Source of the DNA: Larix kaempferi
Taxonomy: Eukaryota > Streptophyta > Pinopsida > Pinales > Pinaceae
Assembly: GCA_027924585.1 (NCBI GenBank)
Contig: BSBM01000036.1
Location: 7,851,001 to 7,915,000, forward strand
Direction of reading: 5' to 3'
DNA: 64,000 bases
In this document: positions 20,781 to 32,599 of the stretch, piece after piece
How the letters are laid out: each line of letters starts with the position of its first letter
How positions within the stretch are numbered: the first letter of the stretch is position 1
The notes under the pieces: model-generated
What the model was told of the DNA's origin: nothing
The model's input: the letters and a program-made list of their open reading frames with translations, nothing else
Databases searched by the model: none
Translations under genes and position numbers: made by a program

Positions 20781-23700
20781 TTCCACCACAACCCCTCACA
20801 ACAACCTTTCATTTTGCTTCATCCTTGTGCAGCACCAAATTGCATCTGTGTAAGCTGATAGCACAAGAAGGATAAGCAAGCTCATAAGTCTTGTCGTCCC
20901 AAAATTACAACCACATTTCACAACATTCGCTATCAAGTATTGAAACACCAGGAATGCGTCCATTCCCTTAGGGTGTAGTCAATATTGACACCCCTAACAT
21001 AACCCAACACCCAAAAGGTGTGCATCCCTTTACGATGTGAGTCATGTAGGCCTTAGTCACACTCAAGCAGTCTAGAATAATAATGAAATAATAAAACATG
21101 CTCTGCATATTAAACCTAATAACCATACATGTATATTCTTAGTTAGGGTTACAAAATACTCATCCGTTTTACAGATGTATCTTTTCTTCATTTGCGAAGA
21201 ATGGGGGCTCTCTTCTCTGATTCAACAGTCCTTCGGTTTTCCACCCCAATCTTTTCATGTTCCATAACCCACACATTCCTTCTTGGCATAATTTCACCAT
21301 TTCACTCACATGGTTTTCCAACATGCATGTAGTTGGGATATTATCAAAATTTACTATGGCATTTCACCCGAAACCCATTTCCAAAGCATGGGGTCCTTCC
21401 CATGGAGTTTGGCTTCTGCAGGCCATCACACATGGTCTTCCTGCAATGTTTCTTCCTGGCACATTTATCAAATAGCCAAACAGTCAGCAACATTTAACAA
21501 TAAACTTCAAATCTGATTGTTTCATAACCAATCAATGGCATTAATAATTAAATTCAAACATGAATTTACAATTCTGTCCTCCTACATAAATGGATTTGTT
21601 TAACCACGAGACCATCCTCATATTGTTTGGATCTCGTAAGTGGTATCACTCTATCCATTATGGTTTTACACTTGCTTCCATACATGAACATCAGCCTACA
21701 ACATGTCCTCCTGACACAATTTTATATAAGCCAAACTGTCATTAGCAATTATTAGCAAAATTTCAAATCTAAAATTTACAAATTTGTTTTCCTACAGAAA
21801 TTATATTTGCAATCATGAGATTATTCTCATAAACTTAAATCAGATCATTTTTAGATTTGTTTCATGCATAAGTTATAACCATGAGAACCTTCTCACAACC
21901 TTTGGCTTCTGCACATGGTAGATCCTGGTCTTTACTATGGACATATCCTCATTGCCATACGCAAGACTTTTCTACCTGAAATCTGAACTTCAATCAGCCA
22001 AACACATTGTGAGTATCTATGCATATAATATTTTCATTGCTACAACAGTCACTGAAGTGATTTCAGAATTATAACACTCAATAATTCAAACACCCTCAGT
22101 TGTTATTATTTGAAATGCAATGAAATATATATATAGGCATCATTATAATAATAAAATTGCAAGGCACAGTCACATTATCCCTGCAATTTAAATAAGAACT
22201 CCAATATTCATTACGTCACAACCATATTCATTTTATGCAACTCTGTCCTTCCAACAGAGCACTCTAGTAGCCCATCATCATGTCTACTTTCTTCATGCAA
22301 TCATTCTGCCGCACTCACAGCAGCTCACGAAATGGTCTCGCACTCACAGCAGCTCACGAAATGGTCTCGGGATTAACAATAGTTCACCATTTCATATATT
22401 ATCTAATTGCATTGAAACATATATATATATATATATCACAACCATGCATTCACACAATGCGTCTCAACATGTGCACCCGCACATATGCATGCACATTCAC
22501 AACATTTACATAATATTTTGATGTGCATTCACTCAATGCATAACCCCTCAATACAACCTTGCATTAATCCATGAATACTATGCATTCCAACATATTATGG
22601 CCTAACCATGGTTGTCTCATATGGCATGCACTACCACGATAGGACCATAAGTCATCACTTGTTTTGGTTGTTAAACTCACAACCAACATACACAAATGGC
22701 ATGATATAATTTCATATGAATGCATTGAGGTTTCTAAGAAACTATAGGGTGTAAGGCTCCTTGCCTTTACTTACCCACACCTCACCATACTCGATGGGTT
22801 GACATTCACATTCAAGCACTCAATACCACATGCAAACCAATCAACATAGTTTAAACATAGTTGAAGGGATCTTACCATATCCTCTTTCAACATTCATGCA
22901 ATTAAGCACAAATAAACATTACCTGCATGGCTTTCATTAACATCGCTTGATGTTACCTGATCAGTTGGCCTCTTACCAAGGCTACACAATCCTTTTTCCA
23001 ACCTCATGATCACATATTTGTTGCACCATCATTTCTTCATAAGGTTGTTGGCCATATGCAACAACATCATCCACATCTTTAGCCATGCTTCGGTTGTCTT
23101 TGGTCCTACAACCAATGCGAACACAACTAATTATTAGCAACCACAATAATTCATTGCATATGTAAAACCTCACTATTTTACCGATATGCAATATCATATA
23201 TATATGCACAAACATTTTCACATGCACTATGCAATGTCTATTAGTATTCCAACTAGTGCATATTCACTTCATCTATCTAATCTCTTTGCATTTCCAATCA
23301 TGCTTCTATGGTCTTATTCCTACAACCATTATCAACAACAGTAATTGCCATCAACCATAGAAAATACCATTAATGGGCTATTGCATGTGTAACTTCACTA
23401 TATTTACCCATAGGCAACATCATGCTCACTAATTCATATTTAATCTGCTACTCTCTTGCATTTCCAACATACCTATGCCATAATTTTCAGTATATAAAAC
23501 TCAGAAAATATAAATACAATAGCAAGAGAGGATTTAAAGAATTCTCCCTTTCCAATTCCTCTTTGTAGCATGGAATTTCCTCTTCCACATCATATTTGAT
23601 CCAATTTCATGGGCTCTCTACCATGCACACAAGAAATTATTAGCTATGATCTTCTCACAAAGTAGAAATTCAATATATGTATGCGCGTGTATAACATTCA

Positions 23701-23911
23701 TTCTTGATACTTTCCAAGCATACAAGTATTATGTTATAAACATAAATAGTTTAAGGTGAGAGATTTCCCTTTCATCCTCCATAATGGATATTACAACCAA
23801 TTACCCTTACTGAGGATTATGCAAACCTTCTATGCAATTCCTGCTTCTCATCCCAAGCATAGAGAATGCATTTCACACTTTCAGCGACTGTCTATGGGGG
23901 ACGACGGGGGT

Positions 23912-23931
23912 CAAGGGGGATTTCCCCCTTG
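23912..23931 (-). other. Element D1 leader hairpin
   Basis: CAAGGGGG and CCCCCTTG form a perfect eight-base stem with a four-base loop. D2 has the same stem with a different loop at 47987-48006. It lies in the leader downstream of the tandem array, where retroelement RNAs often carry packaging or dimer structures; a role here is inferred. Confidence 0.7.
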
Positions 23932-24232
23932 TGGCTTCCACTGCAAGGCGGGTCTAAGGCAGCGCCCTCATTTTTTTTTTGTAATTCTTTCAAATCCGCT
24001 CAATTTGGCACATAAATTCCATGGCAACTTTTCACTTTCGAGCACCTGAAAAATATCATTGAAAAACTGCTTAAATTCTTTGTTCGGCGGACTTATCGTT
24101 TTTCCCCCGACCGTGTCGGCGATTTTAAGCTTATCTCCTCCGACCGTGTCGTCGATTTTATCCCAAACTTCGCCGACCAATATTTCTCCGACTGCCGACC
24201 ACTGGTTGCTGCGATCTGGCTTAAAAATTGTC

Positions 24233-24600
24233 GACTGTGTCGCGGCGTTTTAGCCCAAAATTCTTCGACCGTGTCGCTGCGATTTAGCTCAAAACGCGTC
24301 GACCGTGTCGCGGTGTTTTGGCCCAAAATTCATCGACTGTGTCGCTGTGATTTAGCTCAAAACGCGTCAACCATGTCACAATTTTTTAGCCCAAAATTCG
24401 TCGACCGTGTCACTACGATTTAGCTCAAAATGTGCCGATCGTGTCACGATGTTTTAGCCCCAGGTTCGCTGCAATTTAGCTCAAAACGTGTGGACCGTGT
24501 CTTGGTGTTTTAGACCTAAATTCGCCGACCATGTCGCTGCAATTTAGCTCAAAACGCGCCGACCGTGTCATGGCGTTTTAGCCCAAAATTCACCGAAATG
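24233..24600 (-). repeat. 34 bp tandem array, two alternating monomers
   Basis: GACCGTGTCG and variants start at 24233, 24267, 24301, 24335, 24369, 24403 and 24437, then 24493, 24527, 24561 and 24595, always 34 apart except for one shortened place near 24460. Two monomer types alternate (one continuing CTGCGATTTAGCTC, the other CGGTGTTTTAGCCC), giving a 68 bp higher-order unit. It sits about 200 bases inside the D1 primer site. Confidence 0.92.
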
Positions 24601-24798
24601 CGTTGTTGGAACTCATCTTAACTCGCTGACTATCTCGGCATTTCTGGCTTATCTTCCCCGACACAATCTTTAGCAAAAAACTCATAAAACACTTAGAAAA
24701 AATTTAAATTTTTCTTAATGATCACTGCTGAGCAGGAAGCATACTTACCTCTGCAAGTTGTTCAAGTTGGCCCATGTAGGCCCAACTTTGTAGCCTTC

Positions 24799-24810
24799 GC
24801 TCTGATACCA
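24799..24810 (-). other. Element D1 primer-binding site (tRNA-Met type)
   Basis: Minus strand TGGTATCAGAGC, exact, three bases from the 5' LTR end. Confidence 0.9.
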
Positions 24811-24813
24811 CTA

Positions 24814-25364
24814 TGTCACATCCCCTCCCATTGATCCAACGCAAGGAAGGAAACATGATACCAAAATCTGGGCTTTCACATAATCTCAACCATTTATTAG
24901 ATTCATACAAATAAAATCGTGTGCAGATGCAAATCAAGCAAATATGCACAGAGGAATAAAACACCATCCACACACATTTCCCATGCATACAACATATCAA
25001 TACAATCATCAAATTAAAACATTTCAGAAGTAAATACACATAAATAATATACTCATCTTGTAAAGAATATACTCATCTTCATTGTGAAATGGTCCCAAGC
25101 AACTAGCTATGTCGCTGCAACGTTCCACCCAACCGTAGGTCTCTGCCCAGCCTTTCTTATTTCAGCACTCAGAGACCACCCCTGAGCTGGGCTTGATTTT
25201 TACAAGGAAAAGGGGACATTCAAGCTCATAGACAGCCAAAAACTCAATGCATCTAAGCCATGCTAGTCTACAGCTGGGTTTATCAAGCTAAATCTGAACC
25301 CTCTTCATTTATGGATGCTTGCACTCAAGCTCAAGCCAAAACAATGGATACCCATATCCCATAC
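24814..25364 (-). repeat. Element D1 5' LTR, first part
   Basis: Matches 14959-15494 of the other LTR and stops at CATAC, where element G begins. Continues at 34865. Confidence 0.9.
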
Positions 25365-26430
25365 TGTTATAGCTTGAAATGACACCTCTCCGTCCGTGAC
25401 GACACTTGTTTCCCTTGGTCGCATGACAACACTTCTTGAGATCAAGTTTAGTCACACAACAGGACATTTGTGGATGGAGGAGTCATTTGGGACACTAAAA
25501 ATGGTTGAAATTACCTCATTCTTGACCCATTTGATGTATATGACCCTTAGGAACATTTTTCTAGACCAAACCATCTCCTGAAAATGAGCAGAAAAGCCTG
25601 TTTTTGGCCATTTTTTTAACATGAGCGCGACTCCACTGTTGAAATAGTAGCGCTCAAACCCTTCTGAGCGCGACTCCACTGTTGAAATAGCAGCGCTTAA
25701 CTCCATATGTACACTACTTTGTCTACTGTAGAGTAGCGTACACCCCTGTTTTGGTCAAAATCTCGAAATTCGAGTAAGTTAAGTTGGTTGGGAAACCTCT
25801 TGAGCGGTTATAACTTCTTTTCCTCTTCCTCACTGACTATATAAGGAGGGTAGAAGGGCCATGTGAGGGGACTAAGCTCAATTACAAAGTTATGCTGGAG
25901 GAATGGAGATCCTCATCCCCCTCTCTTGTGCTTCAGTTTTGTTCAACCCTAGCATAGTTGATTAGAGGCTGGAATCCTTGGAGAACGGAAACAGGAGACC
26001 TTGAATCTAGGTTTTGTGAAGTGCCAAGCTTGAAGGAAGGTATAACTTTATGTACTTGCTTTCATTCATTAATAAAGATCAGACGTTCTTCTCTTTCCAA
26101 ATATGACCTATTAATGTGTCTTAGACTTGATTATTGTTTGATTATAGTTTGATGTCTCTTTATATTATGGATATCAGTCTTATATATGTAGTCAAATATG
26201 TTTGAGAAGGGTATCAAGTTGTTTTGCAGGTCTGGGCATTGCAACACTGGATAAGCATTGAAGAGCGAGGGAGGCAAAGCCAGAATCAACCTTCTGAATG
26301 AGGTGCCTACATCTCTAAACCCTAATCTCTTCATTTACTTGTTGTACTTGCAGAATGCTTGTAAGTCTATCTTTATCACCGTAAGTTGGTAGTTTCTCCC
26401 CTGAACTATAGGTGCATTTTCCCCACAACA
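25365..26430 (+). repeat. Element G 5' LTR (1066 bp)
   Basis: Starts TGTTATAGCTTG, ends CCCCACAACA. TATA box TATATAAG at 25838-25845 and poly-A signal AATAAA at 26071-26076. It carries two copies of a GAGCGCGACTCCACTG phrase near 25624 and 25668; the 3' LTR has one, which explains the 44 bp length difference. Confidence 0.92.
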
Positions 26431-26433
26431 TAA

Positions 26434-26451
26434 TGGCGACTCCGCTGGGGA
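26434..26451 (+). other. Element G primer-binding site (tRNA-Arg-like)
   Basis: TGGCGACTCCGCTGGGGA starts three bases after the 5' LTR. It resembles the tRNA-Arg primer site described for Ogre/Tat-lineage gypsy elements. The tRNA assignment is from memory of that lineage and was not tested. Confidence 0.75.
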
Positions 26452-28475
26452 AAGCCTAACTGCTTAGGTGTATCCAAGGTCATTTATTTAGTCTTGTTTG
26501 ATGGTCTTTGTTCATTTTATTGATTAGGATCAGTTAGTAGGCTCTATTTGACCCTCCTTGGCTCTTACAGACCCTTCCCTGCCCTTGCAAACCTTTGTGG
26601 ACCCAGGTGTGGTGGTTTTAACCCCATTTTTCCAAATTTTTCCACCTGTACGCTAATGTTTGTACAACACAGTAGCGCCCATACGCTACTTTTCCTCTAC
26701 ACAGTAGCGCCCATCCTTCTATGAGCGCTGGTATGCCTCATACACAGTAGCGCTCAAAATTTGGGTTTGATTTTTTTGAGTTTTTGGGTTGTGGACCCAA
26801 ATCTGGGGGCTGTGGATGCATTTTTTGGGGTCCCTGATGACCCTAGGTCTGTGTTAAACCACTGTAAGTGGTCTCCCATCCTTGTATTGATCCTACATTC
26901 ATGATTTGAACCTCTTTTGATCAATTTGGGCTTGTTTGGAAAGTTTTGGGGTTTGTTGACCCAAGTTGGGGGGTTGTGGACCTGTTTAGTGTTTTGTACC
27001 CTAATTTGAGTCTAACTGAACTTGCTTGCCCCATTTCCACTGGATTTGAAACCTATTGAGTCTTCTTGACCCTGTTTGTATCTATTTGAGTGAAATTTCT
27101 CTTTTAGGTTGGTTTCTTATCCTCCCTTATGCTTTTAGTTTTTCTTTTGTAGTGAAAGCTTAAGTGTTTTGGCTGTTGTTCAAGACCTTGTTTGCATTGT
27201 TTATGTACAGACCTGACTTTACCAAACCATACTTCTTTGTAGTTCATTTGCTTCGTTTGGGTCTAAAAGTAGTTTTTGTACTCTTTTCCCAATGGTTGGC
27301 ATGCTTACATCTATAAGAATTTGAAAGTCATATTTGGTAGCTTTTACTGCTTCAATAAAGAGAACCTGAAAGTTTCTTTGCTTTGCTTTGATAATAGGTT
27401 AGTTTCAGTTTTGTTTCTTACCTTTGAAAGCATAAAGAATTTTGATTCATTTTCTGAGTAGAGTACCTTGCAAGTGGCTTAAAAGATTTTAGAGTGATTT
27501 GCATCAAAAAGAACAAGTTTTCTTTTGCATACCTATTTGCTTGAGTAGCTGCATTCTTAGGTTTTTAGTTTAATTTTGTACATTTAAACTTTATTTTTAC
27601 CTTTTTTGCATTCAAAATATTAAAAATTGCATTTGCATATGCATTCTAGATCAGAATTTTAAGACTTGCATTGAAAACAAAAAGATTTGTTTGGTGGTAA
27701 ATATTTCATTTTCAGTACTCTATCTCTATTATAACCACTCTCACACACCCACTACCTTTTTGAGTAAGCAAGTAACCTTGAAAATGAACTTTAATAAAAT
27801 GTACTAGCAACATTTTCTTTTCTAGGTTACACTACACCAACTAGTCTTGGTTAGGATCTTGGGTTTAAAACACCTTAAACCACCCAAGATCACACATTAC
27901 GCAAAAATCGTAGTTTGATTATCACAAGTAAACCCACTTCATTCAAAGCTTTCCTGGGATCTATGCAGTAGGTCTTGTGAGATCAGATTGTTGGGAATAC
28001 TCCTCCTACTTTTTGTTTCGAGCATATACCAGGATTGGATCGCGTTTGGGGACTCTTTTGAGTTTCGGGCTCAGTTACCCTGCCCACGCCTTCTGATTCG
28101 ACCAACGATTGTTCCCCCAGGAGTTTTCGGTGTTGTGGTATCCTTAGTATCTGACCATAGGTTCATACACAAGTGACAGCAGAGGGTATATCTGTTGTAC
28201 CTAGGACAGACGTGGGAGGAAATCCCTTGCAGGTCTTTGGGAGGGCGGTTGGGTGATTCCAGCGCTTGCACCCTTAGTCATTGTATTGTGGACCCCGGGT
28301 AACTGTTCTTCATCCTTCGTTGATCTGTTCTGGGCCCTCATCATCCCAGACTCTTCTCCGGAAGGTATCTGTTTGCTTGGTTTGATTTACCTAGGACCTT
28401 TTTTAGTGGTGTGCTCTTTGTGCTACTTTTTTTAGTTTGCCTTAGAGAACTTCTTGTTCATTTGAGCAGGAAACT
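26452..28475 (+). other. Element G leader
   Basis: Two kilobases without a supported gene. The word AGTAGCGC recurs (about 26671, 26702, 26745), as it does in the LTR. From 27880 to 28440 the base composition rises and small frames appear (27988-28176, 28253-28435) with no recognised domain. Elements of the Ogre type often have an extra upstream frame or an intron here, but I cannot show either. Confidence 0.5.
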
Positions 28476-30804
28476 ATGTCTAGCATTTCGGCGAGTGCCA
28501 ATCAAGGTACCCCTATTCCGTGGGATCCTTGTGTTGTTCCATTCATTGGAAACATTGGTGCTCCCTTATTGGCTACTCTGAATCTTCCTGGATTCACTAT
28601 TGGGATGTCGGTTTGGTTGTTTTCCACTCCAAATTCCTTGTATGCTCTTGACGCTTCTTTTGTGAACACCTCAAATCAAGAGCATCAGAACCCTATGCCT
28701 CCCTTGCCAGTAACATCTTCTCCTCCTCCTTCTACCTCATGTGGCGAAAATAGCAATACTAGTAACCAGCAGTCTAAAAGGAATAGACGGAGAAAGAATG
28801 GAAAGAAGATGCCAAAACAAGGGGGCAGTAACCCAGCCTCTGTAAGTCATGCTGGGGGCAAGCACCTTGCCTCTGCAAGTCATGCAGGGGGCACCTACCC
28901 AGCCTCTGGAGGTTATGCTGGGATAACTTTTAGTCACTGAAAATCATACTAAAATTTTTTCTTCAACCACTGTCAAACATGTTGAGGACACGTCATTGAT
29001 CACTGCTAGTCATATTAATGACAAGTCACCAGTTCCTGTGAGTCATACTGGAGACACCAGATCAGCCACTGCAAGTCATGCTGAGGGAGTTGACATTGTC
29101 GACAAACCAAACAAACAGAAGCTTAAGTTCCCTTGTAATTTTTGCGAGGGAGATCACCTTACTTACTTGTGCCCTGTACTTCCAGAAGTGCAACAAGTGT
29201 GGTCCTTAGTTCAAAAGTCTGATGCTTCTGAGAAACCAGTCTCTGTGAGTCATGCTGGGGGCAAGCTGTCAGCTAATGCTATTCATGCTGAGAGTACTGA
29301 CTTTGTAAAGGAGTCTAAACCTATAGGACGGAAACCAAAGTTCCCTTGTAAACTTTGTAAGGGAGATCACCTTACTCACCAATGCCCTGCCATTCCAGAG
29401 GCACGAAGAGTGTGGTCCATATCTGAAGGAACCTCTATTCCTGAGTTGTCTATAGATTCCCTGCAGTTAGATCAACCTTTGGTTGATAAAGTGGTTGAAC
29501 CAATGCAATATTTGGTTGACCCCACTCTTCCTTCAGAGAGTGAAGTGATCGAATCGATGCAATCTTCAACCGATCCCATCAGTCCTTCAGAGATTGATGC
29601 ACCTACTGCTGAAGTCTTCTGCATTACCAGTTTGGATGTTCCTGAAAAAGGGGGCACTTCATCTGTGCCATGTGAACCCCTACCAAGCCCTAGGATTGTT
29701 TCCTTTGATTGGAATAGTCTAGCCGAGCCTCTTCTTCCTTCTTCGACACCTTTCCATATAAAGGTTGATATCAGGAACCATACGGTTGATCGATGCATTG
29801 TTGATGAAGGTGCTTCTGTTGGTATCTTATCCGCTTATGCTTGGAGAGATTTGGGTTTCCCTAATGTTATTCCAGCTGTTAATTGGTCGTTGAACTTCGA
29901 TAGAAGACCTAGTGAACCGATCGGATTCCTCCGTCAGGCACCTGTTACTTTGGGTGGAAAAACAGTCTTAGTTGATTTTATGGTTTTAAAGGACCCTATG
30001 GACTTTGATATGATCATCGGGCGTGATTACGTTTATGCTATGCATGCTGTGGTGTCTACACTCTTTCATGTGATGCATTTCCCTCATAACGAAAGCATCG
30101 TCACTATCAACCAGCTTGAATTCGTTGATCCTCCTTATTACCCAACTATAGACCAGTCAGATCCCTCATCATTAGGCACTACTATGTCACATGGGACTTA
30201 TGTGGCATATTGTTCCTTGATTTCAACTGCTACTGAGAAGAAGTATCTGAGTTCATGCTTACCTTCTCAGGATTTGGTACCAGCTTTTGACCAAGTGACA
30301 CCTCCATCTGAATGTTTAGATATGTGTTCTATCTGGTATGATATACTTCCTTCCGATGAAGTTTTCCTAGAGTCCATAGTACAGTTTTCCATTCATTTGG
30401 ATGTTGATCCAGTCACAGTTATGTCCAGCCCCGTTTTGACCTTAAAGTCTGATCTTCCTACTGTTGAGTCTTTGGACTCTCCTATAGATCCGCAAATCGG
30501 TGTTCATGCTAAGTTTGATTATGCTTCTATAATTTTCAACTCCCGTGATGATGAATTTGTTCCTGCAGATTCCATCATGTCCTTCAACTTTGATCTTCAT
30601 CCTGAATTTGATCTTGTTGATTGTAAGTCCTCGGGCTTGGGTACCATAGAGTCTTCATTTGAAAAATCTGCCTCGTTTATGCTTGTTGTTGATGACAGTG
30701 AAGTTGAAAGTATTTCTACCATTGTGACTTGTATTGGGTTTTTTCCTTACATATGTTCTAGATATGATCATGGTACTAATGTTTCTTGGAGACGGGATTC
30801 TTAG
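28476..30804 (+). pseudogene. Element G gag-like zinc-knuckle and protease protein, one frameshift
   Basis: ATG at 28476 (MSSISASANQGTPIPWD) opens 154 codons to a stop at 28938-28940. The frame continues one base over, open from about 28945 to 30804, so a single frameshift near 28920-28990 splits an otherwise long protein of roughly 770 residues. In order: a proline/serine stretch, a basic patch (KRNRRRKNGKK), short repeats of the form S-V-S-H-A-G-G-K, two zinc knuckles (CNFCEGDHLTYLCP near 29140 and CKLCKGDHLTHQCP near 29350), then a retropepsin-like domain (IVDEGASVGIL near 29800, DMIIGRDYV near 30010). The active-site triplet is D-E-G where the family usually has D-S/T-G. An acidic tail of about 200 residues follows. 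No RT. Confidence 0.82.
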
Positions 30805-31448
30805 CTGGATGTATACTTGCTTACTGGTCCTTTTCGACAGCCATGTCAGGTATATTCAGAACCTTGCATATAGGTTTAGGCTTCCCCGCTGTTATGTTGC
30901 ATTTGAACCTTTTGCCATCTGAATTCGCCATAGGGTCGAACCTGTTGGATATTGGTGTGTTAGCCATCTCTTTATGCATCATGCACCAGTCCGACAGCAG
31001 AGCCTACCTAACATGGGTCACCCTAGTCAGCACCCTTATGCCATTCTGGTGCCCATGCTGAGTTTTTCTCATAGGCTCGGGAGCCTTTTTAGATTTACCA
31101 TGACTTTGAGAAGAAGCCTCATATCTTTCTTCCTCATCTATTTCTGGCCATCCCTGATAAGGATCCCATCTTTATGTTCGAATTGCATATGCATTTGTTA
31201 TGATCCCACTTGCGCTAATGAGCCTGAAGCCGGCTTCCACGCTTTTAGCTCGTTATATAAGCATCCATCTCTAATCTCATTTCCGCTAAGCCCTGTATCA
31301 TTTTTCCTTTGCAATTTGACACCTTTTACCCGGAGGAGACACACCCTGAGTGTCCTTATCTTTCTCATGTTCCTTGTATTGGGCATAACTTTGTTCCATG
31401 CGCTTGGAGCTAGTTTCGCATGTCCTTGACACTCATCTCCTCCCATTG
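30805..31448 (+). other. Element G, downstream of protease frame
   Basis: Short overlapping frames (30734-31061, 30974-31429) without domains. No sign of RT motifs such as a Y/F-x-D-D box in any frame. Confidence 0.5.
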
Positions 31449-31930
31449 CGAGCATTCTTCTTTTACTCCGAGCTCATTAAAAACAGTAAGTAGGTTTCGA
31501 GCATTCTTCTTTTACTTAGAGCTCGTTAAAAACAGTAAGTAGGTTTCGAAAATTATTCTTTTACTTCGAGCTCGTTAAAAACAGTAAGTAGGTTTCGAGT
31601 ATTCTTCTTTTACTTTGAGCTCGTTAAAAACAATAAGTAGGTTTCGAGCATTCTTCTTTTACTTCGAGCTCGTTAAAAACAATAAGTAGGTTACGAGCAT
31701 TCTTCTGCCTTCACTTCGAGCTCATTAAAAACAGTAAGTAGGTTACGAGCAGTCTTCCACCTTTCCTTTGAGCTCGTTAAAAACAGTAAGGAGACTATGA
31801 GCATTTATTTCATCTTCACTTCGAGCTCATTAAAAACAGTAAGGAAGTTGTGAGCATTTTATGTATCTCCTTTGAGCTCGTTAAAAACAGTAAGGAGGTC
31901 GTGAGTCTACTTTTTTGGACTCGTTAAACC
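31449..31930 (+). repeat. 49-53 bp tandem array, about 9.5 units
   Basis: Units starting CGAGCATTCTTCTTTTACTT begin at 31449, 31498, 31547, 31596, 31645 and 31694 (49 apart), then about 31746, 31798 and 31851 (52-53 apart). Each holds GAGCTCGTTAAAAACAGTAA. CGAGC at the unit start can pair with GCTCG in the same unit. Confidence 0.93.
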
Positions 31931-32268
31931 TTTACGGAAAATATCCCTATGGAGTTCTTTTAAGCCCTTTTCAGACTCCTTAAATAGGAAAAGTTTGTCG
32001 AGCATAGTTGTCTTTTCGGGCTCGTTACAATAACTAAATCGACATCCACTTAGGTATATAATTACCCATTTTCCGGTCCTTGGTGGATAATTTACGGAAA
32101 AGGTATACTCTAGGTATACTCTTGTATGCGCTAGAAGAGTTCTTCTTCCATCATTTTACGCTTTTTCGGGGAAGGAAACTAACTTTACGAAAAAGGACCT
32201 TTGGAGTCATCTTTAGGGTTTTCAGACTCTCGAAATGTGAAAACACCAAGCGAGCATTCACCTACTCG

Positions 32269-32560
32269 GGCTCGATGTGAAATCCACGAGATGGTTGATA
32301 GAGGACTGTTTAAGTTTTTCAACTCTATAATCAAGAAAACACCGCCGAGCACATACCAATCCTGGCTCGATATAAAATCCACGGATAGGTGTATAGAGGA
32401 CTGTTTAAGTTTTTCAACTCTATAAGCAAGAAAACACCGCCGAGCACAGACCAATCCGGGCTCGATATAAAATCCACGGATAGGTGTATGGAGTTTTCTT
32501 CTAGGTTTTTCAGACTCCTTAAATATAAAAATATTGTCGAGCATGCTTTAGTTCTTTGTC
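32269..32560 (+). repeat. 95 bp tandem units in element G
   Basis: GGCTCGAT recurs at 32269, 32364 and 32459, exactly 95 apart, with CACCGCCGAGCAC and TAAGTTTTTCAACTCTATAA inside. Again CGAGC and GGCTCG flank a short spacer. Part of the same dyad-rich 3' region as the 49 bp array. Confidence 0.88.
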
Positions 32561-32599
32561 AAGCTCGTTAAAAAATGAAAAAGGAAAGGGAAGGGAAGA

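Larger units (their letters stand above)
19165..24232 (-). other. Element D1 internal region, no genes
   Basis: Five kilobases of low-GC sequence that align in reverse with D2 internal DNA (about 47850-52510). No recognisable coding domain; short frames have no conserved counterpart in D2. It holds tandem arrays at 20008-20130 and 20531-20780, an AT dinucleotide run near 22420-22436 and the hairpin at 23912-23931. Confidence 0.7.

Noticed and set aside
22420-22436. AT dinucleotide run as a regulatory site
   Set aside because: Plain microsatellite; D2 has a similar run at 49789-49806, no other signal.
24059-24326. Small frames in the D1 34 bp array
   Set aside because: Products of the repeat; not kept in D2.
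29472-29798. Minus-strand 108-codon frame
   Set aside because: Antisense to the element G protease frame.
31449-31930. CRISPR-like appearance of regular 49 bp repeats
   Set aside because: The whole unit repeats, there are no unique spacers, and this is a plant LTR element; a minisatellite.
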